Positions 1 through 11,719 of a stretch of DNA of 64,000 nt are shown piece after piece. Every line of letters starts with the position of its first letter. The first letter of the stretch is position 1. The position numbers and the translations under genes were made by a program. This DNA comes from Epiperipatus broadwayi (taxonomy: Eukaryota; Onychophora; Udeonychophora; Euonychophora; Peripatidae). The stretch is from NCBI GenBank assembly GCA_028023455.1, contig JAQFVV010013305.1, forward strand, positions 98,951 to 162,950. The letters are read 5' to 3'. The notes beneath the pieces are model-generated. The model was not told where the DNA came from. It saw nothing but the letters and a program-made list of their open reading frames with translations, and made no database searches.

Positions 1-300
1 CCGAGCTCTAGCCTCCTCCAAATCACCTCTGCACACTTTCTTATTTCATCCATCTCACGTGTGGTCTCTTTCTGGGTCTTTTACAATACCTTGGCATCCA
101 GTTTAAGATTTCAAGTTTCCGTCTACTATCATCTCTTCTAGCAATATGTCCAGCCCAACTCCACTTCAGTCTTTTAATTCTTTCAACAATGTCAATGATA
201 CCTGTTTGTTCTCTTACCCATATATTGCGTTTCAATCTCTTCTTGTTATTCATAGCATGCATCTTTCCATACTTCTTTGAATGGTCTGAAGTCTCGAATT
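1..300 (-). mobile_element. RTE-like LINE relic, C-terminal end of the polymerase ORF
   Basis: The minus strand from about 262 down to 41 reads as an open 73-codon stretch. It contains NIWVREQTG, then IKRLKWSWAGHIARRDD, then KRPRKRP. This is the tail that follows the reverse transcriptase in RTE-type LINE proteins, and the same tail occurs at 14030-14200 on the + strand. The reading frame is broken before 262, where a related segment continues in another frame, and the element runs off the window start. It is a dead fragment with no intact catalytic domain. The clade assignment rests on similarity to the longer copy at 13080-14310. Confidence 0.75.
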
Positions 301-1211
301 AGATGGGCTGCTAACCAACATGCATTAACCAGCATGGTGAGTTTATTGTTTTTTATCTCTGAGTTTAAGATCAAGAAACACTCATGGTCTTTCTTCTCAA
401 TTGTCTGATAAGGCAGAATGAATGTGTGTGAAAATATATATTACTTTTAATTATAGTCCCAATATATTAATCATGTTTGAACATATTCATGTTGTCAAAA
501 CATGCATAAAATAGATCTAGCTAAAGCAGCACTATTTTTGATATTATATAGTTCAAAAATGGAAATACTAATGTAACTTTTTTTGTTTATACATTTTAAA
601 TATCTGTTATCAGTTATATAAATCTATAAGAAAAAATATCAAACAATTGAATTCAATGGTCAAACTTCTTGTGCCAAATTAGCTGAAACACTGGGCTCCA
701 AATTGCTGCATTCTCTAAAAATGAACTTGCTAAAAACTAGATTTGATTGGGGAAATGATCTTTTCAGAAAAAAACAAAGTAAGAAAGTCTGTCAGTTGTC
801 TAAAATACAAAACTTCAATATAATATTTGCTGCAGGGCTGTCTGCATGGTTTGATGCAGTGACTAAGTGGCAGATCCAGAGTTCAAGGCTTCTAGAGTCA
901 CAAATCTTTCAATTATCATTGTTGCAGACTACACATTTGAGCAAATGATTGTTTAAAAAAATAATCCCTTATGAAAAGTTTAAAACTAAACTGCATTCTC
1001 AAAGCCACAGATTTCTGATATGAATAATGTGTTGTAGAAATAGTGATTTTGTGAGCATATGAATTCAATACTATCATAAGTACATATCACTCACATTTAT
1101 CTTAACCACTGTAAATTTCTTTCTCTATTTATCGCCAAAAGAAGTCTATCAATCATGCTGTCTTCTCCCATTGTAAAATTTGTTGCTGGACCTGTCATGA
1201 TTTAGAGAATC
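301..1211. other. No recognisable gene
   Basis: AT-rich sequence. An open stretch at 703-948 (81 codons) has no recognisable domain, no convincing splice signals and biased low-complexity composition. I treat it as chance. Confidence 0.5.
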
Positions 1212-1228
1212 ACATCATGATATTTTTT

Positions 1229-1324
1229 TTCTCATGTGTCAAAGCATCGGCCGGGAAGCAAATCCGCAAACCGGGATAACTGCTTGTAAGGCATCTGTGC
1301 TGACCACTCGACCACCAATGCTTG
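1229..1324 (-). mobile_element. tRNA-derived SINE with target-site duplication
   Basis: On the minus strand there is an A-box-like TGGTCGAGTGG (1304-1314), a degenerate B box (1254-1265) and an A-rich 3' tail, seen as a T run at 1222-1230 on the + strand. The 17-base sequence ACATCATGATATTTTTT flanks both sides (1212-1228 and 1325-1341), which is a target-site duplication typical of LINE-mobilised SINEs. The 3' part, CCGATGCT..GACA..ATGA plus A run, is shared with the copy at 8424-8532. The long gap between boxes resembles a class II (Leu or Ser type) tRNA ancestor. Confidence 0.8.
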
Positions 1325-1694
1325 ACATCATGATATTTTTTAATCTTGATTTAGTCAGAGTTACGCACAGATGCATCACAACTATAACTAATTGGTTATA
1401 TTTAAGAGAAATTCATTTTAAGAAATGGATATTGCCAGACAATATTGTCTTCATCCAAGATAATAATCTATTATGTACGGATTATTCAGTTAAGTATTTA
1501 AGAATTTTATGGATGATTTTCCAGATCTTCATTGCTCTTCTTAATGACTGCTGAACCAGGAGATTGTTAAATAATATTTAGAAAGTCTATCTCCACTAAT
1601 ATCTGAGAGAATTTAAACTTTTCTTCATTAAGTATTGGTTTAATATTTCTTTAGGTACTATTCAGATAGTATATTATTTAGTTCCATATATACT

Positions 1695-1767
1695 ATAAAT
1701 TAATTGATAATGCAAATGGTATTCTAAAAAATAAATTAATTGATGATGCAAATGGTATTTTTAAAAA
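1695..1767. repeat. 36-bp tandem duplication
   Basis: Two adjacent copies (1695-1730 and 1731-1767) of a unit beginning ATAAATTAATTGAT and ending in an A run differ at a few positions. It looks like a local replication duplication. Confidence 0.8.
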
Positions 1768-4254
1768 TAAAGTTATAAGGAATTTTATTATTTTGAATAA
1801 TTCGTAAATGTCCAGTAGATAAAGTAGTATATAAATAGCTTTTGTAAGGTGTGTCATTTGTCGTAATAAGACTGTGTAATGTTTTATTTTCTAGCTAAAA
1901 TAGATTCTCATTTGTCAGTCAATATTAAATAACTGATTAGCTGAGTTGGATAAAGTCCAACTATCATAAACAAAAATTCTAGAGCTATTTGTAACCTGAA
2001 AAATATCAAAATTTTACTTGGCCCAGATTTGATCCCCAAGTTGTAGTTAAATTATGGAATTGACTTCTGTTTTATATGTATGTGTGAGTGTTGTGTTTAA
2101 TTGATTATTACTTGAGAAGATCTATTCGTGTAATAGAGGAGACCATGGTCAGGGAAAAAAATTAGTATAAATTTGTTATTTAGTTAGTATTTAATATTAT
2201 ATGATTTTCTTTTACCTATATATTTGCACATACCCATTTTATTTTACTTAAGATCAGTAGCATTCATTTTTATTGCAATTCTAACATTTCCCTTTGCATT
2301 TAAATGTAAATATATGTCAAGACATTTACTTGACATATTCATTACAGAAAGACCCTAACCTACGTAAATAAATCACTCCACTATTTTATAAATAAGTTAA
2401 AATGCATGCATCTCAGAATAATGTATTTACATGGTATATCAATGGTTTTCAACTGTCATTTTTAAAGAAATTAAATAAAATTAAAATATCAAGGAAAAAT
2501 AGTGCAAAATGTTCACAAGTATACATGGGAAAATTAGAAATTTTAAATTGTGAGACTATGCAACTTGAATTGATGGAAGTCAGTGTTCTTCTGTAAATGT
2601 TCAAATTTTAACTCCATAATCAGATTAGTAAATTAGCACAATCTATAATTCTAACTAATAAACAGATATTGAAATATGTATTTTAATATTTCATTAACAG
2701 ATATTCAGTGATTAATGAAACCATTACAGGTAATAAAAACATGGGATTTATGTAAGATGATCAACAAAAAAATAGTAGACAATCAAATATTTAAGCATCT
2801 ACATCTGCCAGGTTTTCATTTTCTGAATTTAATTTTTCTTTTGTTATAACTGCTTTGTTTTTTTTTTGTTTTTTTTTTCAGGTTTAATAAGATTTATATG
2901 GGTTTGTGTTGATAGTAATAATAATTAATCTTATTTTGGGTCATTATTTAACTGCAGTATAATAAATAAATTAATATTTACATTAATAGTTATGAATGAA
3001 GAAAGAGATTTCTACTACCATATGTAGTTTATATTAATCTATGAAACAAGAGTCATATGATACTAAATTTTGTACAAACATTCTACATTTTATATTTCAA
3101 TTGTAAAAATTTATATGTAATTTCGAAATTAATTTTAGAACTATAAAACTAAAAAATTAAGATATTTTGTATTTAAAACTGTAGGATAATGAATCTTTGG
3201 ATAGAATACTGTAAACTAGTTCCATGTATAACTTCATTACAAATCAAGGCATTTAATTTAACCTGAAGACAACAGGTACATAATTATTTGACTATACCTT
3301 TTAATAATCATTGACCGAGTTAAAATTTGCATTATTAGTTATAAGTGAAGAAAGGAATATTGTTATGAAAATCTGGTTTACTAGAAAAGTATAGTAATTA
3401 ATGATAAGTGTTAGAATATAGACTTTTCAGTGAAGATCTTCTGCTAATCTTTATGATGCAGAAGCACTTACTGATATTTAATTAGGAATCTTGCCATCCA
3501 GAAAAAAGAAAATTCAAAAATTTGGGATCATAATTACAATTAATTATAATTATATGAATTATTGTTTGAGTAATATAATATTCAAGTACCGACATGCAAA
3601 AGTTTAGCATAGCTGTTCCATTAATTTAACAAAATTTTAATTGTTTGCAGTTTTTTTTTTTTTTTTACTTAGCTGACAATTGATTCAAGAACTTCAAATA
3701 TGTTCTCTATCACTGTACTAAACAACATAGGATATGACTGTAATTTATAAAGTATGAATCAAGAAAAAGTGAATAGAGAAACATAACTTTTAGACAGTCA
3801 CCAATGTAAATAAATATATATGTAACTAATAAAAATAAAATTCTAATGGTAAAGTCTACTAAATAATTTATTATTCAATGTACTTTCAGTCTATAAAAAT
3901 CATCATCTTTACATGTCAGAAGTAACTGTAGGCAGTAAATTATTTATTATAGTGTTATAACATAAGCATTTTTTTTATTCATTATAAATAAAAATACAAA
4001 TTATATGTAGTATTTTTTAAAACTGCTATTCTATTTTTAAAACTTGGACATATTATAAATATTTACTTTACAATGTCATCACTAATATTAGCTTATCAGA
4101 TGTTCATTGTTTTCAGTAACTTAAACTAATGGTTAATTAATTTATATATCTAAGAATAGTCATGTGTATACAAATAAATTAGATGTTAAATTATAGTTTA
4201 AACTATTGAAGATAGGGGAGACATGCATAAGTTGATTATATTTGTAAAGTAAAC

Positions 4255-4286
<32 letters not shown>
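4255..4286. repeat. (AAT)n microsatellite
   Basis: About ten uninterrupted AAT triplets. Simple-sequence repeat with no linked element recognised. Confidence 0.9.
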
Positions 4287-4289
<3 letters not shown>

Positions 4290-4970
4290 CATTAGTTTTA
4301 TGATACTTATTTATATAGTAAGAAAAAATACTGAAAAAACTTGTTGGCTATTAATTCTTTTAATGAACATTTAATCAAAACAGTTTTGTGAGCAACCTGT
4401 TCAACATTATATTAATACTATTTGTTTTAATAAATTCGTTATGAAGTCTCAGAAATTGAAAAGATATTTATTTAAGAGATTGAAAACTTTAAAGATTATA
4501 GATTATGTGAATGATCTTGGCCAAGCCAAATATTATAAAAATGTGAATGGGCAAGTGTTTATAATGAGAATTTTCTCACATATATTCTGATATTTTACTA
4601 TAGTTATATGATATGATAATTAAATCATTTTCAAGGAAATTACATGCATAGTATAATATGCTTTAATTAATGCCATGAGTAGATTTTCAATGTTATTCAT
4701 TGATTTTCATGGCATCTCACTAAAAAGTTTTTAATTTGTAATTAGATCTTCTTTGCTTTGTGAATATTTCAGTGCTTTATTCCATTTTAGATAAATACCC
4801 TAATGATTATTACTAATCATTTACTAAACTAGAGATTGTCGCTAGCACAGATATAAAGTTTAAAATTCAATGAAAGATTAATATATCTGATTTTTTAAAA
4901 TTAAGCACACAATTGTAATTATTTAATATAGATAAATATTTTGCATATAATACAGATACATATGACATGG

Positions 4971-5025
4971 CGACCTGGACCATCTGATGAGTGCTGGTTC
5001 AGCATGAAATACATCTTGGGAGTCA
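4971..5025 (+). ncRNA. Hammerhead ribozyme, type I, slightly decayed copy
   Basis: Core CTGATGA at 4984-4990. Stem II GTGCTG/CAGCAT (4991-4996 with 5000-5005, six pairs including one G-U, loop GTT). GAA at 5006-5008. Stem III is ATACAT (5009-5014), a one-base decay of the palindrome ATGCAT seen in the sister copy. Predicted cleavage base C at 5015. Inner stem I pairs 4980-4982 with 5017-5019; the position next to the core is mismatched. Outer stem I pairs GACC (4972-4975) mostly with AGTC. Self-cleavage is predicted from the motif only. Confidence 0.7.
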
Positions 5026-5156
5026 TTTGTCTTTTATTGTATCTTTATTTATATGAATTTAAAAGAATAATATATTCATAAAGATATTACACGTGGGAAA
5101 GGGAAATGTGAATAACTTCATGTGTCTGTGCACTTAATTTTAAAAAATCAGATATA

Positions 5157-6026
5157 CACCTGGGTCTCTTTTTACGCAGACGTATTTAACACGATTTTGA
5201 AGTTACGTGATTCATGTTTCACCGGAAGTCGATTTCCGATAATGCGCTATTACTTTAAATAATAAATTTCGTGCACTTACGTTATATTGAAAGTAATAGC
5301 ACATTATTGGAATTCGACTTTCATCTTATAATTTCAATATTTTCAGTGCTTTATAATAGTAAGATTTTATGCAATAATGAAATTAAAATCATGATTTCAA
5401 CATTTTATGTATACACATATTAAATTTTACAAGATTATAATGTAAATTTATTCAAACATTGTGCGTGTTAATTTTGCATTTTAAATCACATTCTGTTTTT
5501 GCTTTTTAAAAAAGAACATAATCAATTATTATTTTCTTATTAATGACACTAATCATTAACGTGCTCTTAAATTCCAATGAGAGCTAAATGGTTGTATGTC
5601 TGGATATCGCGAGCTTTGTAAACAATTAATAAAATCATCGTCTCAAAGATTAATTACTAATTACGTTGTCACCAGAAAATCATAATAATTAAAATGAGTA
5701 TAAAAAAATGTAAATTACTGTACTGTAAATTATGCATAAAAATATATTATTTTGAATAAAATTAAATATTATAGTTAAAAAAAGTTTGTCTTGTATCAAT
5801 TTTTTTCAAATTTGAAATTTTTTATTAGTCATATTTTATTTCCTTATTTTTTTTGCGCGCGAATTTTAAAGTAATTTTACGTTGGAGCTTCGCTTTTATG
5901 CGAATTTTGAAAAATCACAGACCGCATCCCCCCCCTTTTCAATGTAAGTTACATCTTATTTTGCACGATTTCGTTTGCACGTGTTTTCTGAGGAACCTAT
6001 CTATCGCATAAAATGAGAACCAGGTG
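5157..6026 (-). mobile_element. Tigger-like (Tc1/mariner superfamily) non-autonomous DNA element
   Basis: Terminal inverted repeats begin CACCTGGGTCTC at 5157 and end GAACCAGGTG at 6026. The flanking TA at 5155-5156 and 6027-6028 is the Tc1/mariner target duplication. The right half (about 5770-5960) matches the left half of the element at 42532-43475 in reverse orientation, including CGCATAAAAGC-type subterminal sequence. No transposase frame is visible, so this is an internally deleted derivative. It contains a hairpin at about 5226-5262/5286-5322 and a short CpG-bearing patch unlike its surroundings. It sits between the two ribozyme monomers and is therefore younger than they are. Confidence 0.85.
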
Positions 6027-6173
6027 TATTAATCTTTAATTGAAATTTAAAGTTTATATCTGTGGATGATGTCAAAGATGTGGGTTGAGTTAGTTTGATA
6101 TTTGTAATTCAAATTATAATTATTTAGTGTAGATAAATATTTCTTATATAATAGAGATATATATGTGAGATAG

Positions 6174-6228
6174 TGACCTGGACCAACTGATGAGTGCTGG
6201 TTCAGCATGAAATGCATCTTGGGGGTCA
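6174..6228 (+). ncRNA. Hammerhead ribozyme, type I, well preserved
   Basis: All conserved positions are present. Outer stem I TGACC/GGTCA (6174-6178 with 6224-6228). Internal loop TGGA (6179-6182) opposite G6223. Inner stem I CCAA/TTGG (6183-6186 with 6219-6222). Core CTGATGA (6187-6193). Stem II GTGCTG/CAGCAT (6194-6199 with 6203-6208), loop GTT. Core GAA (6209-6211). Palindromic stem III ATGCAT (6212-6217). Cleavage base C6218, an AUC site. Such a short palindromic stem III is typical of retroelement hammerheads that work best as dimers or inside tandem transcripts. Biochemical activity is untested. Confidence 0.85.
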
Positions 6229-6450
6229 TTTGTCTTTTATTGCATCTTTATTTATATGAATTTTAAAGAATATATGGTAGTATTGGGGTTATTTAATATA
6301 TTTATAAAGATATTACACGTGGAAAAGAGAAATGTGAATAACTCCATGTGTTTGCATGCTGAATTTTAAAGTTTATATCTATGCTGGAGATAATTTCTAG
6401 TTTAGTAAATGACTTAGTAATAATCATTATTGTATTTATCTAAAGTGGAT

Positions 6451-7239
6451 GGTGTCAAAGATGTGGGCTGAGTTAGTTTGACACTTGCAATTCAAATTGT
6501 AAATATAAACTCCTGATATGATAATCTTTTTGCCCTGTATTTGCAGTATACGTTAATGTACATTTTTACTATTTTTATAATAGTGTATATGTTTTAACTT
6601 GTATGTACACACAAACTTAAGATACAATTAATAAAAAAAATTAAAAAAACAAAAAAAAACCAAGTTCCTTTGTATTGATAGGTTTTATATATGTATATTT
6701 TTCTATAAAGAGTTCAGAAAAGCATCAAGATTAATTTTTAATAGTACTTTTGGACATGAGAATTTATATTAACATTTTGGAAATTAAAAGAAAAGAAATC
6801 ATTGAATAAGTTAATCTACATTTTAAATTAAGAAGTAAAAATGGTAAATTATTAATATTTTTAATTTCTGCTGTATAAAAATTTTGTATTTATATAAAAA
6901 TAAGTCCAAATAGTGTTTTAAAGGTTGATAGGATTATTAATAAAATACATTTATAAAATATACATAAAGTATATATATGCAAAATACATAGTAGTCAGCA
7001 AAGCAGAAGTTTATAATGAGGGTTAAAAGGTTTATTATTGCTATTTGCTTGTATTATTTTGTAGTCATTACAGCCAACACTTGTGCTATGAACTAAAAAT
7101 AAATAAAATTTGGAATTGCAAAATCATTGGGGGATGGGGGCAACTATACTATTTTTTTAAAAAACTTTTGTCATTTTAATTAGGCTCTTAACTTTATTAA
7201 TGTCTTGGAAATAGATATTTTCTGTTAATCAAATATATT
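6451..7239. other. AT-rich non-coding stretch
   Basis: Nothing recognised beyond the end of the ribozyme element and homopolymer-rich sequence. Confidence 0.4.
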
Positions 7240-7540
7240 TTCATTTAGCTGCTTCCATGTTATTTTCTGCTTTGGATTTTTCTCAACAAAAAAAAGTACT
7301 GAAATATAGATTTACTCCCAACCCTTTCACATACTCTCTCATTTCTGTCTTTATATCCAAATTTATCCATGGCACTTTCATCTTTTAATCATTTTCCAAT
7401 TTTATCATTAAAATTTCCTATGGTAATTTTAAAATAGTATTTGATCTGATCAAAAGCATTCTGTGCATCTGTATAAAAATTTTCTAATTCTATATCAGAA
7501 TGAGAATTTGTTGGAGTATAAACATGATTATCTATGTTTG
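7240..7540 (-). mobile_element. LINE endonuclease-domain relic (EEP/APE type)
   Basis: Minus-strand translation downward from about 7536 gives VYTPTNSHSD, then AFDQIKYYFKITIGNFNDKIG. After a stop it continues with DESAMDKFGYKDRNERVCER. The VYAPT-like segment and the IGDFNAKIG-like segment are conserved blocks of the endonuclease/exonuclease/phosphatase domain of non-LTR retrotransposons, which nicks the target DNA. Stops and one substituted block residue (N for D in GNFN) show it is dead. Which LINE clade it belongs to cannot be settled from this fragment. Confidence 0.65.
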
Positions 7541-8412
7541 ATGTCATTCATTAAGATGAATAATTAATGTTGCCATTCTGAATATTTTTCAGTTTTTATT
7601 TGTAATAAATTTAACTGTACTTATGTGTCCAATACATGAGCTTTTGTAATAAAATATATGTCCATTTTTTAAATCAATTATTTCTTTATCTTTTTTCTAC
7701 ATTTACAAAATTCAAGGTTTTTTTATTTCATTATTAAATAATTTTTTCAATTTGTGCTATCTTTCATAATTTAAAAATGATCTATAGTCATGAGTAGCTA
7801 AATAAAATGTCATCATTGAATGACACTGCTTTTAAAATCTAGTGATTCTTTGCACCATCTACCTTCAGTTACTTATCACGTCTTTACTGAAGACTTTACA
7901 GTTTCCAGGATATGAGAACTATATTTAATTTTTGTATATATAGATATAATGAACCATTGTATTTATATTTAATCTGAAAACCCAGCTGAAGTTTTCGTTT
8001 AAGAAATATTAGGTATTTGGGATGGAACACTATTATTCTTGATCTTAAACTCAAAATAAAGACCAGTATATATGTCTTCATGAGTAGTCCATGCATGTTT
8101 GTTTAGCATATGAGTAATCACGTGATAACATCTATTACGACGAAAAAATATGAAGTGGGCATTTAGAATTAGTCTTGCTTGATTTATTTAAGTCTCAGAA
8201 AGGAATCAAAAGATTTTTGAAATGATAGCAATCTCTCCAGTACAAAAAAATAAAAATAAATATTACTTTTTATATTTGTTTGGTGATATTATTATAATAA
8301 TAATTGAATGTCTAACTACCCATAAAGTCATACGATGTTCAAATATCACAAGTGGTAGGATGAGCTTCTGTCCAGGAACTTTTTAGCTCTCGACTCTGGC
8401 ATTCTTATACTC
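7541..8412. other. No recognisable gene
   Basis: The minus-strand open stretch at 7896-8096 (66 codons) has no conserved motif. It could be another eroded LINE segment, but I cannot support that. Confidence 0.4.
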
Positions 8413-8423
8413 TGCTACATTTT

Positions 8424-8532
8424 TTTTTCATATGTCATAGCATCGGCTGGGAGGCGAACCCACAACCGTCTGCAACCAATTTCTTGCTTGCAAGGCGGCT
8501 GCGATGACCTCTCGGCTAACAACGCTTGATTG
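8424..8532 (-). mobile_element. tRNA-derived SINE with target-site duplication
   Basis: Minus-strand A box TAGCCGAGAGG (8508-8518) fits the RNA polymerase III consensus exactly. The B box is GGTTCGCCTCC (8450-8460). Their wide spacing suggests a class II (Leu-like) tRNA ancestor with a long variable arm. An A tail lies at the 3' end (T run 8421-8429 on the + strand). The 11-base TGCTACATTTT flanks it at 8413-8423 and 8533-8543. It is the same family as 1229-1324 and the better preserved of the two. Confidence 0.85.
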
Positions 8533-8543
8533 TGCTACATTTT

Positions 8544-9540
8544 ACAAAAATTTTAGTTACTAATTCACTTTTTATTTTATGATTCCCATTAGTTTATTAC
8601 TCCTAAACAAAAATTTTAGGTTTAATTAAAATAACATTCCACAAACATATATAATAAATTTTATTAAAATTGTTTTTAAAAATTAAAATAACTTGAATAA
8701 ATTCTGAATATCCTTTGGGATTTTATCTTTATTATTATTATTATTAATGCCTTCTGGCTTCAAAATTATACACATTTTTTTAAAGAAATTCACCAGGAGG
8801 CAATTATTAGAAAATACAGTACTTTCCTTTTTTTTTTGCCTTCAGTAGTTAATAATTTAAATGTTAAAAGGATTTGCTTCTGACCTGTAAAGAGTTTCTT
8901 CTATTTCCAAAATTTTAAGTCTAGTACACCTGCAAGCAATGACAAACCTACCTGAGCAGGTTTTCAATCAATCCTTAATTTTTACAATACAGTAATGGAT
9001 AACATTTTTCCTTATCTTTTTAAAAATGATAAGTGGCAATAAATATTTGTAGATTTCAGGTTATTTGTAATAGGTTAAAGCACTGGTGCAATTTAAAAAA
9101 ACAAGAAAAAGATTAATATGTTAAAGTCATTTTTGTAAACCTATTTATCTTTTACAAAATACTGTTTTAATTTTTCGACTTTATATATATAATATACAAG
9201 TGTGAATCATCAGAAAAGTCATTTATATTGTAAATTTATATTTTCTATGACGAGTGGAAAGACTGATTGTTTTCAACTCATCACAACTTATATGAGATTC
9301 CTATTTTTTGATATCCTGGATAATTAATATATGTGATTTGTTAATTATTTTACCTATTTGATTTAATCTTTATTTTTCTATATATAGTTGGTATTCTATA
9401 CTTAACTTTTAATCCCAACTCCATATTTAAAAAACTCCATATTTCAGACTAATATTTAAAAATGCATTAATTTTAAAAAAAAAATTGTGCTCCAAAAACT
9501 TCCATTTAGGAGTAATCTATTTATTCTATTCTTGAGTTGC
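8544..9540. other. AT-rich non-coding stretch
   Basis: Contains an ATT microsatellite near 8731-8746. Nothing else recognised. Confidence 0.4.
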
Positions 9541-9640
9541 CTTACTTAACTGCAGTTTATTTTTTTGAGATTTTCTTCTCTATAAGTGTAGTGTCATCTG
9601 AATATCAGAGATTGCTGCAAATTTTTTTCAGTCAGTTTTG
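9541..9640 (-). mobile_element. LINE reverse-transcriptase active-site relic
   Basis: On the minus strand one frame reads NL, stop, YSDDTTLIEKKISKK. This corresponds to the NLRYADDTTL block around the catalytic Asp-Asp of LINE reverse transcriptases, with the arginine codon CGA decayed to TGA by a CpG-type change. Flanking frames are too eroded to align by eye. Because it lies upstream, on that strand, of the endonuclease relic at 7240-7540, it belongs to a different insertion. Confidence 0.45.
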
Positions 9641-10586
9641 AATTTGTCATTGTCCTCTTTCAGATGTGGTTTTTTTTTACTATCTATAGCCTATCTGCAG
9701 AGTTTCATAAAAATAATGCAATCTTATTCATTTTTTGAGAATGTTTCTAAATAGGAGTTGAATGAATTGAAAGTTCTGAACTTGATAAATCAGCATTTTA
9801 ATATGCATTGGAAATAGTATTTTCTGGTAGTTATTATTCAAAGTAAGGCTTTTAATATTTATTTAATAGTATCTGATACAAAGAAAAATATTTCTTTTAA
9901 TATTGTTATATGAATTGATTTTTCAATTTTTTCCAGATTTGTTTTCATAATTTGTTCAGTATTTTAAAAGGATTTTTTTTTTAAAATCTTGCAAGTAAAA
10001 TCTATGCTGTAATTCAATCCCAGTTTTCTCTTTATGTCTAGCAGAAGAACTAATCTAATCTCATCCTCAATTAATGAGGATTATTATCTATAAATGATGT
10101 TGTCGAACATTTATATTTGTTTTTTGCAATAAAGTTTTTCTTTGTATTTTTGTTTTTTTCATCCCTGATGTTTATTATGACAAGTTATAAATATTTGCAA
10201 TTATTTAGAATAACTTGCTTCCAATTGATATATTCTTTTTTTAACTCTTCCTTGCAAATTTCAAAATCTTATCTGATGCCAATATAACATTACTTATTGT
10301 ATTTCCTGGCAGAAAATTTATGATTAGTTTGCTTTAAAATAATTTTATTTTTCTTATCTTTGAGATTACTGCGATTCTTTATAACATGAGGTTTTAAACT
10401 CATTTTAAATCATTCATTTAAAATTTTTATTATTTTAATATAAACAAAAAAATTGATTTTTTACATTATGTTTATGAGTAATAAGATGTTTTTCACATTT
10501 TACCTAAGATGATGCTTTTTCTGATCTTTTATTCAAAACTCTCATATAAGTAACTATTAAATAACTAAATGTATAGTTTATATATG
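9641..10586. other. AT-rich non-coding stretch
   Basis: Possibly more of the eroded minus-strand LINE at 9541-9640, but no block is clear enough to call. Confidence 0.35.
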
Positions 10587-10808
10587 TAATAAGATCAGAT
10601 ATTTTACGGTAATATCTCCACACTAAAACTCAATATATTTATATTATTCTATTTATTCCTATACTTAGCGCTTTCGAAGGAACTATCTATAGCTTTGAAA
10701 ATGAAGGCATCGTTCCTTCGAAAGCGCTAAGTATAGAAATAAATAGAATAATATAAATATATTGAGTTTTAGTGTGGAGATATTACCATAAAATATCTGA
10801 TCTTATTA
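10587..10808. repeat. Near-perfect foldback, 97-bp arms
   Basis: Left arm 10587-10683 and right arm 10712-10808 are reverse complements with about two mismatches. They are separated by a 28-base loop. The loop-proximal end contains GCGCTTTCGAAGGAAC. No protein or ribozyme core is seen. A MITE-like foldback or an inverted-duplication product is the likeliest origin, and its low divergence suggests it is recent. Confidence 0.9.
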
Positions 10809-11666
10809 TCATATAAGTAATTTAAGGGTTGTTTCACAATCTGCTCCCAAACATGTTTGTTATTGAGATTTTTCTGCTGACACTTAAGATATACCCTGTT
10901 TGAGTTTTTTCAGAATTTTTTTTAAATGAAACAAATTTTTTTGACTATAAAATGAATTCACAATAATTTGATTGCCATTCTGATGTTTTATTTCTGTTTC
11001 CAAGTTCTATTTACTGCAAGTTTGAGTGCACTACTTCCAACTTTAAATCCCAAAGCTGGTAAAGGCAAAAGCTAGAAACCAGCTTAGAGATTTAAATGCA
11101 AGTAAAGTTTTGGTAATAATTAATTACTCAAGCACACAGTAGATAGCACTAGTGAAGGGAGTTGTTGTTTTTTTTATCATATATTATGTGAGTTGGGAAT
11201 TGAGCGGTTTGTTATTATTGTTTCTAGTACATCCTCCCTCCCCACCCCTCTTAATTTTCATCTTTGCTATTTCAGTCTACAATTGTTAAAAATATATTTT
11301 TGAGCATAAAAATGTTAATTAAAATGTATTTATGGAAAATGACTGAATTCAAAATAAGATCTCAAGATTTGAAAACTCTTAAGAAAATGAATAGAAGCTA
11401 TCAGTATAGAACTTATATATTAGTGAGATTGTGAAAATACATAAATAAATATAAGCCAATAGATGACAATAGACTGTTAGCACCCCTTCTCTATAGAGTC
11501 TTCTGTTAATTTAATGATAAAGTATAATAAACTAGATGTTTATTCTATGATAATTCACCATAGTAGCATATTTTTTTATCTTTTGCCACCTACTTAAGCT
11601 TTAGAAAGCAGTGATAGTTGACAGATGGTATTGTTTAATAAATTTCTTTCATGTACTTTCTTATCC

Positions 11667-11719
11667 AAAATCCCCAGACTAGTTTTAATTTTATAGTTTT
11701 CATCAGTGAGAAACTTTGG
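11667..11719 (-). ncRNA. Decayed hammerhead-like motif
   Basis: Minus-strand CTGATGA at 11706-11700. The GAA element has become AAA (AAAACTAGTC). Outer stem I still pairs (CCAAA with TTTGG). Judged inactive because G12 is lost. Called mainly by comparison with 12131-12186. Confidence 0.4.

Larger units (their letters stand above)
1342..4782. other. AT-rich non-coding stretch
   Basis: No exon or element recognised apart from the short tandem duplication at 1695-1767 and the TAA microsatellite near 4255. The 64-codon open stretch at 2402-2596 has no recognisable features. Confidence 0.5.
4783..6450 (+). mobile_element. Hammerhead-bearing tandem repeat element, interrupted by a Tigger-like insertion
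   Basis: Two closely similar units each carry a hammerhead-type ribozyme (4971-5025 and 6174-6228) followed by the same downstream sequence: GTCATTTGTCTTTTATTG, then later ATTACACGTGG and ATGTGAATAACT. Predicted cleavage positions are 5015 and 6218, 1203 bases apart. Removing the 870-bp insertion at 5157-6026 and its TA duplication leaves a period of about 331. The outer borders are inverted copies of each other (4783-4857 and 6371-6446, about 75 bases, containing TTTACTAAACTAGA and its complement). Tandem monomers with type I hammerheads are the form described for metazoan retrozymes. No protein is encoded. Confidence 0.7.

Noticed and set aside
703-948. 81-codon open stretch on the + strand
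   Set aside because: No recognisable domain, no paired splice signals and not part of the Nup107 family sequence.
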